A stretch of DNA of 46,534 nt from Akkermansia muciniphila (GCA_945862285.1 CAMAYN010000006.1:1-46534), one strand, 5' to 3'. Positions 15,840-25,511 are shown, numbered from the stretch's first letter. The notes: generated from the letters alone by a model not told the origin. Numbers and translations: made by a program.

Positions 15840-18314
15840 TTACGCGCTTGGCGTATCGGAGGATGGTTCTGAGGGGCGGATTACAGGAGTTTTTGGCGGT
15901 GTTTGCGGTATGAGTGGCTCGATTTGGCTGGATTCTACCCATCCGCAAGTTTCGGTGGCGAAGGATACGTAGGTCCATTTGCCTGTGCGGCGCACAATGC
16001 GGCAAAGGCTCCCTGCGGGGGCGTTAATCACTTCTGCGGAGGTGCGTGCGGCATCGGCACGGGCGACTACTTTATCGCCAACGATGACTCCTTGTTCTTT
16101 GTATGCCGCAAATTGGGAGTCGCTAGGGTAAAAATTCCAAGCAACTAAACTCGCCATCATGGTAAATGGAGCGATGATTAGCGCACTTATCGCAACGATG
16201 CGGAACTTGCTGCCACGCGCGGTGGCGGGGAATACGAGAATCGATAAAACGATCGTCCAAAGAGAAATCCAAGAGGCGTTTTTGATCCATGGCAGTGGGT
16301 ATTGAATCAGGGTGTATTGGTAGTCGGGACGCTTGATGGTCAGTGAACCAAATTGGCGTTCTAGGAAGCGGAGGTTTTGCCGAGCTTCTAGAAATGAGGG
16401 ATCTAGCATCAATGCTCTGCGATAGTAGAGAGCGGCGTAACCCGGCGAACCCATGCGGTAGCAGGCGTTGCCAATGTTATACAAAGTGGTGGGAGTGAGT
16501 GATTCGTAGGAGCCGGCAGCGAGCCAAGAGTCGATGGCTTGCTTGTATTGTCCCTTTTGATATAAGTCGGCGGCTTCCGTTGCAGGTGCAGGTGAAGCCG
16601 TAGCCTCTGGTGTTTTTGGTGCTGGGGCTTCTTGGGCTTGGAGTGTGCCGAAGATCGTGATGGCGATGAGGAACGTGATGAGTGGTAGGACTTTTTTGAG
16701 TTGTGCGAGGATAGCTTTTTTCTGCGTTGTCGGGAGTGGGGTGGCGGATGATGCTGGGCGGAAACATTGGAGATCGCGCTCTTTAAGGATGGCTTGAAGG
16801 TCAGGTTCGTTGGTCAAGGGATGCCATTTTTCGATGAATCGTCCAGCCTCGCGCAGGAATGCTTCGGCAGGCTGAGAGGATAAATCTTTCCACTCTTGGC
16901 GTTGTTGTTTGACGTGAGCAGGAACGATGGAGCGCGGGTGAATCCGACGAATGTAAATGGCCATGAGCAAAACAAGCAAAACGGCGATGGGAAGAATATG
17001 CCAGAGGTGCGCAATATAGGCGGGACGTATGGGTTGCAGGATGGGAGCGTTGGCGATGAGGCCAAGGATATCGGTCATGCGTTCGACAGGAATGTCAGCC
17101 GCAGGAGGAGCTGATGGATTAAGGAAGGAATTGCCCGCAGTGGAGGGAAGCAGTGTGAGCGGGATGGGCGAGCTACGGAGGGTCTCGTAGGCTTTTTTTT
17201 CTGGGTTAAAGAAAGTGAAATCAAAGGGAGGAATGACGGCTTGGCGTTGGGTAGGGCGCATGAACTGGGTGAAGCGAATCATACCGCGATGGTAACGGCG
17301 TTCTTCGCCAAGCTCGCTGCGGGTGGGGTCGTAGATTTTCCAGCCTTCGGTATCGCTGAGAACCGGCGGGTCAAGGGAGTCAAGGTTGCCGGAGCCGGAA
17401 ATTTCCATCTCGACATTTACGGGATCGCCCTCACGGACTTCTGTTTCTGCTACGCCAATGTCCATGGTGAAGTTACCAACAGCATTGGAAAAGGAACTCG
17501 GCGCATTTGGTGGGAGAGCTTGGGCATTAATGCCCAGTGGGGATGCAGTAATATTAAGCGGAACGAGATCCGTTTGTGAACCGAAGGGGCCGAAGCTATT
17601 CAATTGCGTGATAAGACGAATTTTTGCTGGGCCGATAGTGACATTTCCGGCCTTGATGGCGCTGAGGTTGCTAGGATAAGAAGCGACTTGGCATTCTTGC
17701 CCAAGAAGCATGGCTGCCCCAGGAAGCGGACGAGGCTCGAAACGCCAAGCGGTTAGGCCATCGCGCTCAAAATCCGGAATACCCCATTCTTCAATGTCGA
17801 TGTCAGCGGGGAAGTAAATTTTCAGTTCTACGGGAACGATTTCACCCTCGTAGGGATTTGTTTTGGCAGCGCGGAAGAAAGCGGCGTAACGAATGGAACG
17901 ATTGCCCAGAACAACCTGTTGGGTGGTGAGTTCGATGGGGGCAATGACTTGAAAAGTAATTTCAGACGTTGTGATTTCCTTGTTAGGAAAGCGCAAAGAA
18001 ATGGCGGGAATGGTGTAGGCACCTTCTTTCGACGCGCTGACGATATATTTATAACTGTAGCCGATGTTTCTTCCTGGCAACATGACGGTAGATGGGCCAA
18101 AGCCGTAGGTTTGCAGCGAAATATTCGGCACAGGACTGATAGGAAGTTCTTCCAGTGGTCGAGCATTGCTGAGCGTATATTCGAGGATGGCTTTTTCTCC
18201 CGGCAGCAGGTAACTACTGGAAAGACTGACATCGAGCTTTTGCGCGCTAGCCGGCATGAGCAGAGCAGCGAGGCAGAGGAAAAGTAGGGTAGAAAAATGG
18301 GTCAGGTGATTCAT
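15840..18314 (-). CDS. BatD-BatE fusion protein
   Basis: Last gene of the Bat operon, 824 residues from the ATG at 18314 (an in-frame TTG at 18350 overlaps the previous gene). After a signal peptide (LLFLCLAALLMPASAQ) comes the BatD 'oxygen tolerance' region of repeated beta domains, with a membrane segment around residues 440-460. A second hydrophobic segment near residue 555 is followed by a BatE-type part: TPR units (ADLYQKGQYKQAIDSWL, TLYNIGNACYRMGSPGYAALYY), two more membrane helices, and a bacterial SH3-like end (GSLCRIVRRTGKWTYVSF). Bat proteins were linked to aerotolerance in Bacteroides. Here two normally separate proteins are joined. Confidence 0.85.
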   Translation of the reverse strand: MNHLTHFSTLLFLCLAALLMPASAQKLDVSLSSSYLLPGEKAILEYTLSNARPLEELPISPVPNISLQTYGFGPSTVMLPGRNIGYSYKYIVSASKEGAYTIPAISLRFPNKEITTSEITFQVIAPIELTTQQVVLGNRSIRYAAFFRAAKTNPYEGEIVPVELKIYFPADIDIEEWGIPDFERDGLTAWRFEPRPLPGAAMLLGQECQVASYPSNLSAIKAGNVTIGPAKIRLITQLNSFGPFGSQTDLVPLNITASPLGINAQALPPNAPSSFSNAVGNFTMDIGVAETEVREGDPVNVEMEISGSGNLDSLDPPVLSDTEGWKIYDPTRSELGEERRYHRGMIRFTQFMRPTQRQAVIPPFDFTFFNPEKKAYETLRSSPIPLTLLPSTAGNSFLNPSAPPAADIPVERMTDILGLIANAPILQPIRPAYIAHLWHILPIAVLLVLLMAIYIRRIHPRSIVPAHVKQQRQEWKDLSSQPAEAFLREAGRFIEKWHPLTNEPDLQAILKERDLQCFRPASSATPLPTTQKKAILAQLKKVLPLITFLIAITIFGTLQAQEAPAPKTPEATASPAPATEAADLYQKGQYKQAIDSWLAAGSYESLTPTTLYNIGNACYRMGSPGYAALYYRRALMLDPSFLEARQNLRFLERQFGSLTIKRPDYQYTLIQYPLPWIKNASWISLWTIVLSILVFPATARGSKFRIVAISALIIAPFTMMASLVAWNFYPSDSQFAAYKEQGVIVGDKVVARADAARTSAEVINAPAGSLCRIVRRTGKWTYVSFATETCGWVESSQIEPLIPQTPPKTPVIRPSEPSSDTPSA

Positions 18315-18343
18315 GGTGCGAGAAAGTGATTTTTGTGAGTGGG

Positions 18344-20323
18344 TTACCAATTTTTTTCTGGTTCACGGTATTCTATGCCGCCAGGTGCGACGGCTCCGCG
18401 TTGGATATCGGCATTTTCTTTGAGCTTTCGGAGGGCTTTTTCCTGTGGTGTTTCGCCTTGTTTGCCGTCTTTGCCGTATTCATTTTTGGGATCGGGCTTC
18501 TCACTTGGTGGAGGGCCATTACTGGGATTTTTGTTTTTGTCGCCATTTTTCCCTTTGCCGTCTTTGCCCTTTTGGTCGCCGTTTTTCCCCTCTTTCCCAT
18601 TCTCGCCACCTTCATCGCCTTCTCCCTCACCTTCTTGATCACCGTCTCCCTGTTCTTCCCCCTCGCCTTCGCCCGTGCCTCCCATCATTTGCTGCATTTC
18701 CTGTTGCTGTTCTTCCATTTTTTGGCGGAGTTTCTTCAAATAAGTTCGGGCAATTTCGCCGTTATGGGACGCAGAGGCAGATGGATCCAGAGTATCAGCG
18801 GATTGAGTATGGCGAACGGCATCGGCCCAGTTCAGCATGATGGACTCTAGCTTGCGAAACGCATCAGATGAAGTATTTCCCGAAGTTTCTGTGTCTGCGA
18901 GCCATGCATCAAGTTGTTTTTTCAGGGCCGCATCAAACATGGCCTGCGCGTCTTTTTCTGCTGGATAGGGCTGCTCCGTGAGGGTCTGCCAGCCTAGTTG
19001 AAAAAGGGTATTGCCCATGCCTTGGTGGGCATTCGTCCGAGCACGAGTGTCTGACGATTCTAGTGCATTGGAGTAGGCTTCGCGAGCTTTCGTGTATTCC
19101 TTAAGTCGGTAATGTGCGGTGGCTTTTCCTAGCATGATGCTGGAGTATTTTTCTGTGCTAGGTGTTTCCTTTTTTGCTAAGGATTCGTAGCTTTGTGCGG
19201 CGGCGGAATAATCGCCCGCAGCGAGTGCCGCATTTGCCTCGCGAATGCTGGCTTCCGCCGCGTGTATGGGATGGAGGAGAACCGACGGGATGCAGCAGAA
19301 AAGGAACAAAGCGCTAGCCGCACGCGGGCGAAGGGTTTGCCAGCGAGTGCCCACAAGAATGGAGAAAAATAGCAAGGCAATGGCGGGGATGATAAACCAT
19401 GGGAAGAGTTCTTTGGCGACTGTTTTGCTTCCCCCTTTGCGCTCGAAGGCATCCAGATCAGCTACGGCGGCCGTGACCATGGAGGGGATATTCGAGGCGC
19501 TGGCAGCAATGGCAAATCTTCCGTTCGTGCGGGCGGAAAATTGTTCCAAAGCGGATGTATTGAGGCGTGTGATCACGATGTTTCCCTGATTATCGCGAAA
19601 CTTGCGATCGGGTTGTTTTTCATCTTCAATCGTGCCTCCCTGTGATGTGCCTATGCCGATGGTGAAGGTGTAAGTACTGGATTTTTTAATATCGTCCACC
19701 GTTTGCATGAGTTCAGCTTCATGTTCTTCACCATCGCTAAGAATGATCATCCCGTTATTTGCCTGAGCCGTTTCTTTCAGAGTTTGAACGCCAAGCTCTA
19801 TGGCTGCGGCAAGGTCTGAACCACCGCGGGGAATGGAGTCAAAGTCGATCTGCTCGATGGTTTCACGCAAGGCATTATGATCATGAGTGAGTGGCGCAAA
19901 GAGGTAGGGATACCCTGCAAAGGCGACGAGAGCGAGCCGGTCGTTAGGCAGGGAGTCAAGCAATTCATAAAGCAGCACTTTTGCTTGCGCGAGGCGAGTC
20001 GGCTTGAGGTCGGTCGCCCCCATGGAACGTGAAATATCAAGCACAAGAACGATATTGCGCCCCTTCGTGGAAGTAACCTCCGATTTGGTGACGATTTGTA
20101 GTCGAGCTATACCTGCAATGAGAAGAATCGATGAGAGAATGAGACAGGATAAGGATACCCAGCGTGGCCATGGCGAAGAACGACGAATCAAGCTTGGGCG
20201 GAGGCGCGGCGCGACGAGATTCGCCCACATGCTGGTATTGCGTGTGGCCATAAACAACGCTAGAGCAAGCACCAGCAAAGGGACGATGAGCAGAAAGAGG
20301 GTGTAAGGATTATCTAGCTTCAT
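18344..20323 (-). CDS. BatB-BatC fusion: VWA membrane protein with TPR and charged tail
   Basis: A 659-residue protein. Two N-terminal membrane helices (about 7-25 and 55-73) precede a von Willebrand A domain with a full MIDAS start (VLVLDISRSMG, about residues 91-101) and later PRGGSDLAAAIELG and MIILSDGEEHE. A third helix follows near 315. From about 355 there are TPR units (ANAALAAGDYSAAAQSYESL, ALESSDTRARTNAHQGMGN) as in BatC. The tail from about 545 is low-complexity, rich in Gly, Glu, Lys and Asn. It overlaps batA by four bases (ATGA). VWA proteins of this type are thought to assemble envelope complexes. Confidence 0.88.
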   Translation of the reverse strand: MKLDNPYTLFLLIVPLLVLALALFMATRNTSMWANLVAPRLRPSLIRRSSPWPRWVSLSCLILSSILLIAGIARLQIVTKSEVTSTKGRNIVLVLDISRSMGATDLKPTRLAQAKVLLYELLDSLPNDRLALVAFAGYPYLFAPLTHDHNALRETIEQIDFDSIPRGGSDLAAAIELGVQTLKETAQANNGMIILSDGEEHEAELMQTVDDIKKSSTYTFTIGIGTSQGGTIEDEKQPDRKFRDNQGNIVITRLNTSALEQFSARTNGRFAIAASASNIPSMVTAAVADLDAFERKGGSKTVAKELFPWFIIPAIALLFFSILVGTRWQTLRPRAASALFLFCCIPSVLLHPIHAAEASIREANAALAAGDYSAAAQSYESLAKKETPSTEKYSSIMLGKATAHYRLKEYTKAREAYSNALESSDTRARTNAHQGMGNTLFQLGWQTLTEQPYPAEKDAQAMFDAALKKQLDAWLADTETSGNTSSDAFRKLESIMLNWADAVRHTQSADTLDPSASASHNGEIARTYLKKLRQKMEEQQQEMQQMMGGTGEGEGEEQGDGDQEGEGEGDEGGENGKEGKNGDQKGKDGKGKNGDKNKNPSNGPPPSEKPDPKNEYGKDGKQGETPQEKALRKLKENADIQRGAVAPGGIEYREPEKNW

Positions 20324-21375
20324 GAGGATGCTGCAATCACCGATGGTGGTGGGGTTAGTGCTTGTGTGATAGCGGAGGCAAGGGCAAAAAGTAACGATGG
20401 AATCAGGAACCAGAGAAAAAGTTCACGATCTTCAGAGACAGTGTAGCTTTTGCTTTCGGTTTTTTCGAGTTTATCAATCGTGCGGAATGTATTTTTCAGT
20501 TCGGCATTGGTCTGCGCCCAGTAGCTCTCCCCTTTCGTCAGACGAGAAACTTCTTGTAAGGTTGGGAGGTCAAATTCTTGACGCGGAAAACGATGGATGT
20601 TCGTGCTTACGCGTCCGTCTTTGGTGCCAAGAGCGACAGTATAAATTTTGATCCCAAGGTCTGCGGCGTATTTCGCAGCATCGACGGGGGCGATTTTTCC
20701 AGAGTTGCTGGCACCATCGGTAATGAGAACGATGATTTTTGATTTCGCATCACGCGCGGTGAGTCTTGTTCCTGCGGCACTAATGGCGGAACCGATGGCG
20801 GTGCCTTGCTCGCGCACAGTACCATCACCTCCACCGTAACGATTGTGGGTAAGTTTTACTCGTTCAAGACCGTTGAGAAGCCACTCGTGGTCGAGCGTGA
20901 TCGGGCTGATGTGATAGGGCTGCCCTGAGAAAACGACAAGGCCAATTCGATCATCAGGACGATTACGAACAAAGCTATTGACGACAGATTTTGCGGCATT
21001 CAGGCGTTGTAAGGGACGGCCATCTGCTGTGAGGAAGTCGTCAATTTCCATGGAGAGAGAAACGTCAAATGCGATCACAATATCAATGCCAGAAGCGGTG
21101 CGGTTGAGGTAGTCGATGCGCCACACGGGACGAGCAAGGGCAAAAATCGCGAAGATGAGTGAGAGAATGGCGAGTGGAATACTGAAGGAGCCAGGGCCTT
21201 GGCGGAGTTTTTGCCCTAGGGAAACGAGATATTGCAAAGAAGAGAAAATGAGTGTTGCCTCTGCTCCCCGCCCGCGACGCAGGAAAAATAAGGCAATAGC
21301 TGGCACGAGCAACCAGAGCCAGTAGGGTGTTGCGTAGCGAAAATGTTGGAAGAAAGACATCATAGGGGACATCAT
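20320..21375 (-). CDS. batA: BatA-type von Willebrand A domain membrane protein
   Basis: A 351-residue membrane protein: helices near residues 17-30 and 60-82, a VWA domain with MIDAS sequence VIAFDVSLSMEIDDF (about 97-111), VREQGTAIGSAISAAG and IIVLITDGASNSG, then a C-terminal helix around 318-337. The ATG at 21375 overlaps the upstream gene by four bases and its own stop overlaps batB-batC by four, so translation is coupled on both sides. An internal ATG pair at about codons 5-6 could also serve. Paralogue of the batB part of the next gene. Confidence 0.88.
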   Translation of the reverse strand: MMSPMMSFFQHFRYATPYWLWLLVPAIALFFLRRGRGAEATLIFSSLQYLVSLGQKLRQGPGSFSIPLAILSLIFAIFALARPVWRIDYLNRTASGIDIVIAFDVSLSMEIDDFLTADGRPLQRLNAAKSVVNSFVRNRPDDRIGLVVFSGQPYHISPITLDHEWLLNGLERVKLTHNRYGGGDGTVREQGTAIGSAISAAGTRLTARDAKSKIIVLITDGASNSGKIAPVDAAKYAADLGIKIYTVALGTKDGRVSTNIHRFPRQEFDLPTLQEVSRLTKGESYWAQTNAELKNTFRTIDKLEKTESKSYTVSEDRELFLWFLIPSLLFALASAITQALTPPPSVIAASS

Positions 21376-21869
21376 GTAAGAGATGGCGGCATAGTCGTAG
21401 CTAAAGTATGGATACGATCGATGAGACTACGAGCTTGATTTTTTATAGGAATGACATCGATGGGCGCGGATTTTGGCGCATATTTGCTGCGTGCAAGTAA
21501 GTCAAAAAATTGATTCATTTCCTCACGAAATGGCTCGGGGATGAAGTCGAGCGCATCGTGGCGGGCGAGAAATTCTTCATGAGTCTCGAAAATCGATGAA
21601 TCCCCGCAAACGGCGGCGAGGTAACGGCGAAAAATGAGCGAGGTGCTGCTAATTGTGGCGGTTTGCAGAGCGGCACAAGCTTCCTGATAGGCCAGATCGG
21701 TAGGAGAATGGGTAGAAGAGCGTTTTTTTCTAAATTTCCAGAAAACTAGAGCTACAATGAGTAAACAAGCAGCAACGATCCACACCCAAGTGGGAATCGT
21801 AGGCGACGGAAGCAGAGAGCGGACATCGGGGATGTCGCGAAGATCGAGCTTGGGAGTGCTTTCTGCCAT
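21372..21869 (-). CDS. DUF4381-family membrane protein of the Bat operon
   Basis: A 165-residue protein with one membrane helix (TWVWIVAACLLIVALVFWKF, about residues 27-46) followed by a basic stretch and a soluble helical C-terminal domain including FRRYLAAVCGDSSIFETHEEF. Proteins like this (DUF4381) commonly sit between the DUF58 gene and batA in Bat/MoxR operons. It is only 10 bp downstream of the DUF58 gene and overlaps batA by four bases. The molecular role is unknown; a scaffold or adaptor role in the Bat complex is an inference from position. Confidence 0.75.
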   Translation of the reverse strand: MAESTPKLDLRDIPDVRSLLPSPTIPTWVWIVAACLLIVALVFWKFRKKRSSTHSPTDLAYQEACAALQTATISSTSLIFRRYLAAVCGDSSIFETHEEFLARHDALDFIPEPFREEMNQFFDLLARSKYAPKSAPIDVIPIKNQARSLIDRIHTLATTMPPSLT

Positions 21870-21879
21870 CGAGAAAAAA

Positions 21880-22773
21880 TTAGGAAGAACGTTTGCGGAT
21901 GCGTCGTTTCAGGAGCGCGTGAAGGGAGGAACTCGGGTCTGCGTCGGTTTGCAGTTCGGTGAAGTCGATACCGTGCTTTTTGAAAGTTTGTACGACTCCT
22001 TCATGTTGACGGCGCATGAGTTTTCCGTATGCCATGCGCAGATTGGCGTTTGAGGTATTAATGGAGGTCTGCCAGCCAGTTTCTGGGTCTTCAAGAGTAA
22101 CACGCCCCGCTTGCGGAAGCTTGCGTTCGAGCGGATCTGTGACACGCAGGGCAATGGTATCGTGCTTGGCCGCAAGTTTCCCCAGCGGCTTATCAAGATT
22201 TTCGGTTAGAAAATCAGATATCAGAAATACGAGGGATTTGCGGTCGAGCGCACTGATGAGGGTATCAGTGGCGGCGGTGAGCGATGTCCCTTGAGTCTTG
22301 GGTTGTGCGGTAAGGATCTCGCGAATGAGACGAAGCAAATGGCGAGTGCCTTTGGCGGGAGGAATAAAGAGCGTTGTCTCAGCAGCAAAAAGGATCAGGC
22401 CACATTTATCGCCGTTATGGAGGGCTGAGAAGCCTAGGATCGCGGCAGCCTCGGCGGCGAGTTCACGCTTCGAGTAGCGCACGGATCCATAGATGGAAGA
22501 ACCGCTGACATCAACAGCAAGAACGACGTTGAGTTCCCGTTCTTCACGAAATTTCCTGATAAATGGCGTGCCCATGCGAGCTGTGACATTCCAATCAATG
22601 AAACGGATTTCATCGCCATGTTGGTATTCGCGAAAGTCATCAAAGTCGAGCCCTTGTCCTTTGAACGAAGATTGGTATTCTCCCGAAAATGATTCGCGTA
22701 CAAGTTTACGGGCTTTGAGTTCGAGTTTGCGAACGCGAGCCATCATTTCCTCGATTTGTTCGTCGGTGGTCAT
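21880..22773 (-). CDS. DUF58 (VWA-like) protein of the MoxR/Bat operon
   Basis: A 297-residue soluble protein. The family hallmark is FDDFREYQHGDEIRFIDWN (about residues 42-60), followed by FREERELNVVLAVDVSGSS, a MIDAS-like DxSxS start, and SLVFLISDFLTENLDKPL. DUF58 proteins are consistently encoded next to MoxR ATPases and are thought to be their clients or partners. It starts 15 bp after the moxR stop and is followed after 10 bp by the DUF4381 gene, so it belongs to the same transcript. Confidence 0.92.
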   Translation of the reverse strand: MTTDEQIEEMMARVRKLELKARKLVRESFSGEYQSSFKGQGLDFDDFREYQHGDEIRFIDWNVTARMGTPFIRKFREERELNVVLAVDVSGSSIYGSVRYSKRELAAEAAAILGFSALHNGDKCGLILFAAETTLFIPPAKGTRHLLRLIREILTAQPKTQGTSLTAATDTLISALDRKSLVFLISDFLTENLDKPLGKLAAKHDTIALRVTDPLERKLPQAGRVTLEDPETGWQTSINTSNANLRMAYGKLMRRQHEGVVQTFKKHGIDFTELQTDADPSSSLHALLKRRIRKRSS

Positions 22774-22788
22774 GGATGGGATGTAAAT

Positions 22789-23772
22789 TTAGGGCACCGG
22801 AACTTTGGCCATCAGTCGCTCTATAATCGTATCGGTATTGATATTTTCCGCCTCAGCCTCATAGGTAACTAAGATGCGATGGCGCAGAACATCGGGAATC
22901 ATGTCTTTTATATCTTGCGGGGTCACGAAAGCTCTTCCTGCCATGAATGCGCGTGCGCGGGCACTGAGCGCGAGATTGATAGTGCCGCGAGGTGAAGCAC
23001 CAGAACGAATGAGGTTTTTCAAGGGAGCATCGTAATCGTGCGGATTCCGCGTGGCGTTGATAAATGTGACAATGTACTTACGAATTGCGGGATCGATGTA
23101 GATTTGATTGACTAGGTCGCGCGATGCCGCGATTTGCTCTGGATTCGCGACGGTTTGGGTGTTGTACGTCGGAGCGGAGGTGGCCATACGATCAAGAATG
23201 GTCAATTCCTCTTCCGGGGTGGGATAACCTACGGTAACTTTGAGTAAAAAGCGGTCAAGCTGAGCTTCTGGGAGTTGATAGGTGCCTTCTTGATCGATCG
23301 GATTTTGGGTAGCGAGGACGAGGAAAGGCTGAGGGAGCTTGTAGGTGGTATCGCCAAGAGTGACTTGCCGTTCCTGCATGGCCTCGAGTAGTGCCGACTG
23401 AACCTTCGCAGGAGCGCGGTTAATTTCGTCGGCGAGGATGAGGTTATTAAAAATCGGACCAAGCTTAGGCGCAAAAGAGGAAGATTGTGGTTGATAGACC
23501 ATCGTTCCAATCAGATCTGCGGGGAGTAGATCAGGAGTGAACTGGAAGCGGGAAAATGTCGTATGAAGACAGCCTGAAAGAGCCTTTACGGCAAGGGTTT
23601 TCGCCAATCCTGGCACACCCTCAAGCAGCACGTGACCATTGCAAAGCATGGAAATGAGGAGTCGATCAACTAAGCGATCTTGGCCAACGAGGACTTTTGC
23701 CATTTCGGATTTTACGGCATGAATCCAATGCGAGGATTCGGCGATGCGTGCTTGCGTTTCTTCTAGGGTCAT
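22789..23772 (-). CDS. moxR: MoxR-family AAA+ ATPase
   Basis: First gene of the Bat operon, 327 residues. The Walker A loop is EGVPGLAKT (about residues 55-63), the Walker B is LILADEINRAP, and the sensor-1 region VLATQNPIDQEGTYQLPEAQ is intact, as is the RFLLKVTVGYP stretch. The C-terminal lid has SARARAFMAGRAFVTPQDI. MoxR ATPases act as chaperone-like factors that activate or assemble VWA-domain proteins, matching the four VWA or Bat genes behind it. The promoter should lie in the 265 bp upstream (23773-24037). Confidence 0.95.
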   Translation of the reverse strand: MTLEETQARIAESSHWIHAVKSEMAKVLVGQDRLVDRLLISMLCNGHVLLEGVPGLAKTLAVKALSGCLHTTFSRFQFTPDLLPADLIGTMVYQPQSSSFAPKLGPIFNNLILADEINRAPAKVQSALLEAMQERQVTLGDTTYKLPQPFLVLATQNPIDQEGTYQLPEAQLDRFLLKVTVGYPTPEEELTILDRMATSAPTYNTQTVANPEQIAASRDLVNQIYIDPAIRKYIVTFINATRNPHDYDAPLKNLIRSGASPRGTINLALSARARAFMAGRAFVTPQDIKDMIPDVLRHRILVTYEAEAENINTDTIIERLMAKVPVP

Positions 23773-24037
23773 GTGCTATGTATTTTTTGAACGAATCTAA
23801 CTATGCCTTATAAACGGCGCAGAGCAACTGGTTTGTGCTGCTGAATCGACTTTTTCGACGTTTACCCAAAGAACTATCTGGAGGCGCAAGCGAGATTGAT
23901 GCGAGATTCCAAGGAGATATTTATCGAAAATATCACCCGAGCAAGACCACTCAAAGCTCAAGCCACACATCCATCAACGCGTAGCTGGTTACATTTTTTA
24001 GAAAAAAATCAGCAAAAGCATCGATTCTTGCCCCAAA
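23773..24037. other. Intergenic region upstream of moxR
   Basis: About 265 bp between moxR and the dCMP deaminase gene. A plus-strand frame is open from about 23840 to a stop overlapping the deaminase 3' end, with a plausible start only at a TTG near 23895; it reads like RDSKEIFIENITRARPLK and matches nothing I recognise. I do not call it a gene. No terminator or clear promoter boxes were identified. Confidence 0.4.
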
Positions 24038-24517
24038 TCAATCGGATGAAGCGGGCATACAAGAATCTTTGATGGTATTTGTGAAAAAAGAAACGCGGGG
24101 GTAATTCGTAATTTGCACCAAGGTCAGGCCGTAAGTTTGGGAGAGTTGCGGCGCGTGGGAGTCGGGGTAATTTTCATCGTAGTAAATTTCTTTCACTCCG
24201 TAGGCACATAGCATCTGCATGCAACTGGTGCAGGGCATTGTCGTTGTTGCGACAATTTTTGCCTCGCCACGGCGGAATAGACTGCACAGATTCACCTCTG
24301 CATGCAGCATGAATGGCTTTCGCATATCGCGATCCTGCCAAAACCCGGGTGGAGCGTCGAAGCCAGGCGCAAGTCCATTGTAGGCCGTGGCAATGACCCG
24401 ATTATCGTGATCAAGCGCCGCCGCACCTACTTTCCGGTAAGGATCTTCCGACCGCAAACTTGCCACATGTGCCAATGCCATGGCGTATTGTGGAATGGAT
24501 AACCGGTCGGATGTCAT
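24038..24517 (-). CDS. dCMP/cytidine deaminase-family zinc enzyme
   Basis: A 159-residue zinc deaminase of the deoxycytidylate deaminase type, which makes dUMP for thymidylate synthesis. The zinc and catalytic motifs are FMLHAEVNL (His and catalytic Glu) and TMPCTSCMQML (two Cys). The N-terminal SEDPYRKVGAAALDHDNRV and AYNGLAPGFDAPPGFW are typical of dCMP deaminase relatives. Length is normal for the family. Nucleotide specificity is inferred from this pattern; a ComEB-like or modified-base deaminase cannot be excluded. It is followed upstream on the same strand by the YlbF-family gene 51 bp away. Confidence 0.85.
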   Translation of the reverse strand: MTSDRLSIPQYAMALAHVASLRSEDPYRKVGAAALDHDNRVIATAYNGLAPGFDAPPGFWQDRDMRKPFMLHAEVNLCSLFRRGEAKIVATTTMPCTSCMQMLCAYGVKEIYYDENYPDSHAPQLSQTYGLTLVQITNYPRVSFFTNTIKDSCMPASSD

Positions 24518-24568
24518 GCAAGCTGGTGTGTGGCTGAGGAAGATGAGGTAAGTCGATTGCGCAACAGG

Positions 24569-25024
24569 TTACGCATCACAACTTCCGCTACCGCAACCAC
24601 CACCGCCGCTTCCGCAGCCCCCACCGCAGCAACCGCCACTAGAGGCAGCGGCAATCTCATCGGCAGTTGGCACATGGCCTAATTGAATGGTGAGGCTTAG
24701 GTACTTACTTACCGATTTTTGTAAAGTTTCTAGCTCGCGTTGTGCTTCGAGGTAGGAACGTGCCACATCGTTGGCGAGCAGAGCATCGCGAGCTTCTTCA
24801 AAGTCACGAATTTCGCGGCTAGTAAGCTCTATGCCGGAGTATTGTTTGTGATGCAATTCCTCACCGAGTTGGTTGACGTTTTGATATTGCAAACGTGCGG
24901 CATCATTATTGAAAAAATCTTCCAGCTTTTGGGTAAGACCAAGAAAGTGGCTATCGCTGGCGATTGCGGCACAAAGGTCGCGTGTTTTCACCATCACATG
25001 AGAATCATCATTAAGAAAGGACAT
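24569..25024 (-). CDS. YlbF/YmcA-family protein with Cys/Gly-rich tail
   Basis: A 151-residue protein. Residues 1-125 are a helical YlbF/YmcA domain (AIASDSHFLGLTQKLEDFF, DVARSYLEAQRELETLQKSV). In Bacillus the YlbF-YmcA-YaaT complex binds iron-sulfur clusters and affects RNA processing and development. Here the last 24 residues form a tail GGCCGGGCGSGGGGCGSGSC with six cysteines, a plausible metal or Fe-S site. The tail could also be a flexible disulfide-forming region. The ATG at 25024 follows a 115-bp gap containing the PII terminator. The role in this organism is not known. Confidence 0.8.
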   Translation of the reverse strand: MSFLNDDSHVMVKTRDLCAAIASDSHFLGLTQKLEDFFNNDAARLQYQNVNQLGEELHHKQYSGIELTSREIRDFEEARDALLANDVARSYLEAQRELETLQKSVSKYLSLTIQLGHVPTADEIAAASSGGCCGGGCGSGGGGCGSGSCDA

Positions 25025-25078
25025 GGGTGTAACTAAGCGTGTAACACGGATTTGACAAGCGAAAGACTTTGTTTTTTG

Positions 25079-25115
25079 TAAAAAAAATCGCCGTCCCTCA
25101 TGAGTGGGACGACGA
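25079..25115 (-). terminator. Rho-independent terminator of the PII gene
   Basis: Read on the minus strand, a 10-bp stem with one G-U pair (tcgtcgtccc, 25115-25106, with gggacggcga, 25097-25088) and an 8-nt loop is followed by eight T residues. It lies 25 bp past the glnB-like stop codon. Confidence 0.92.
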
Positions 25116-25139
25116 AATGAAAATGGCTGAAAAGGTCAA

Positions 25140-25511
<372 letters not shown>

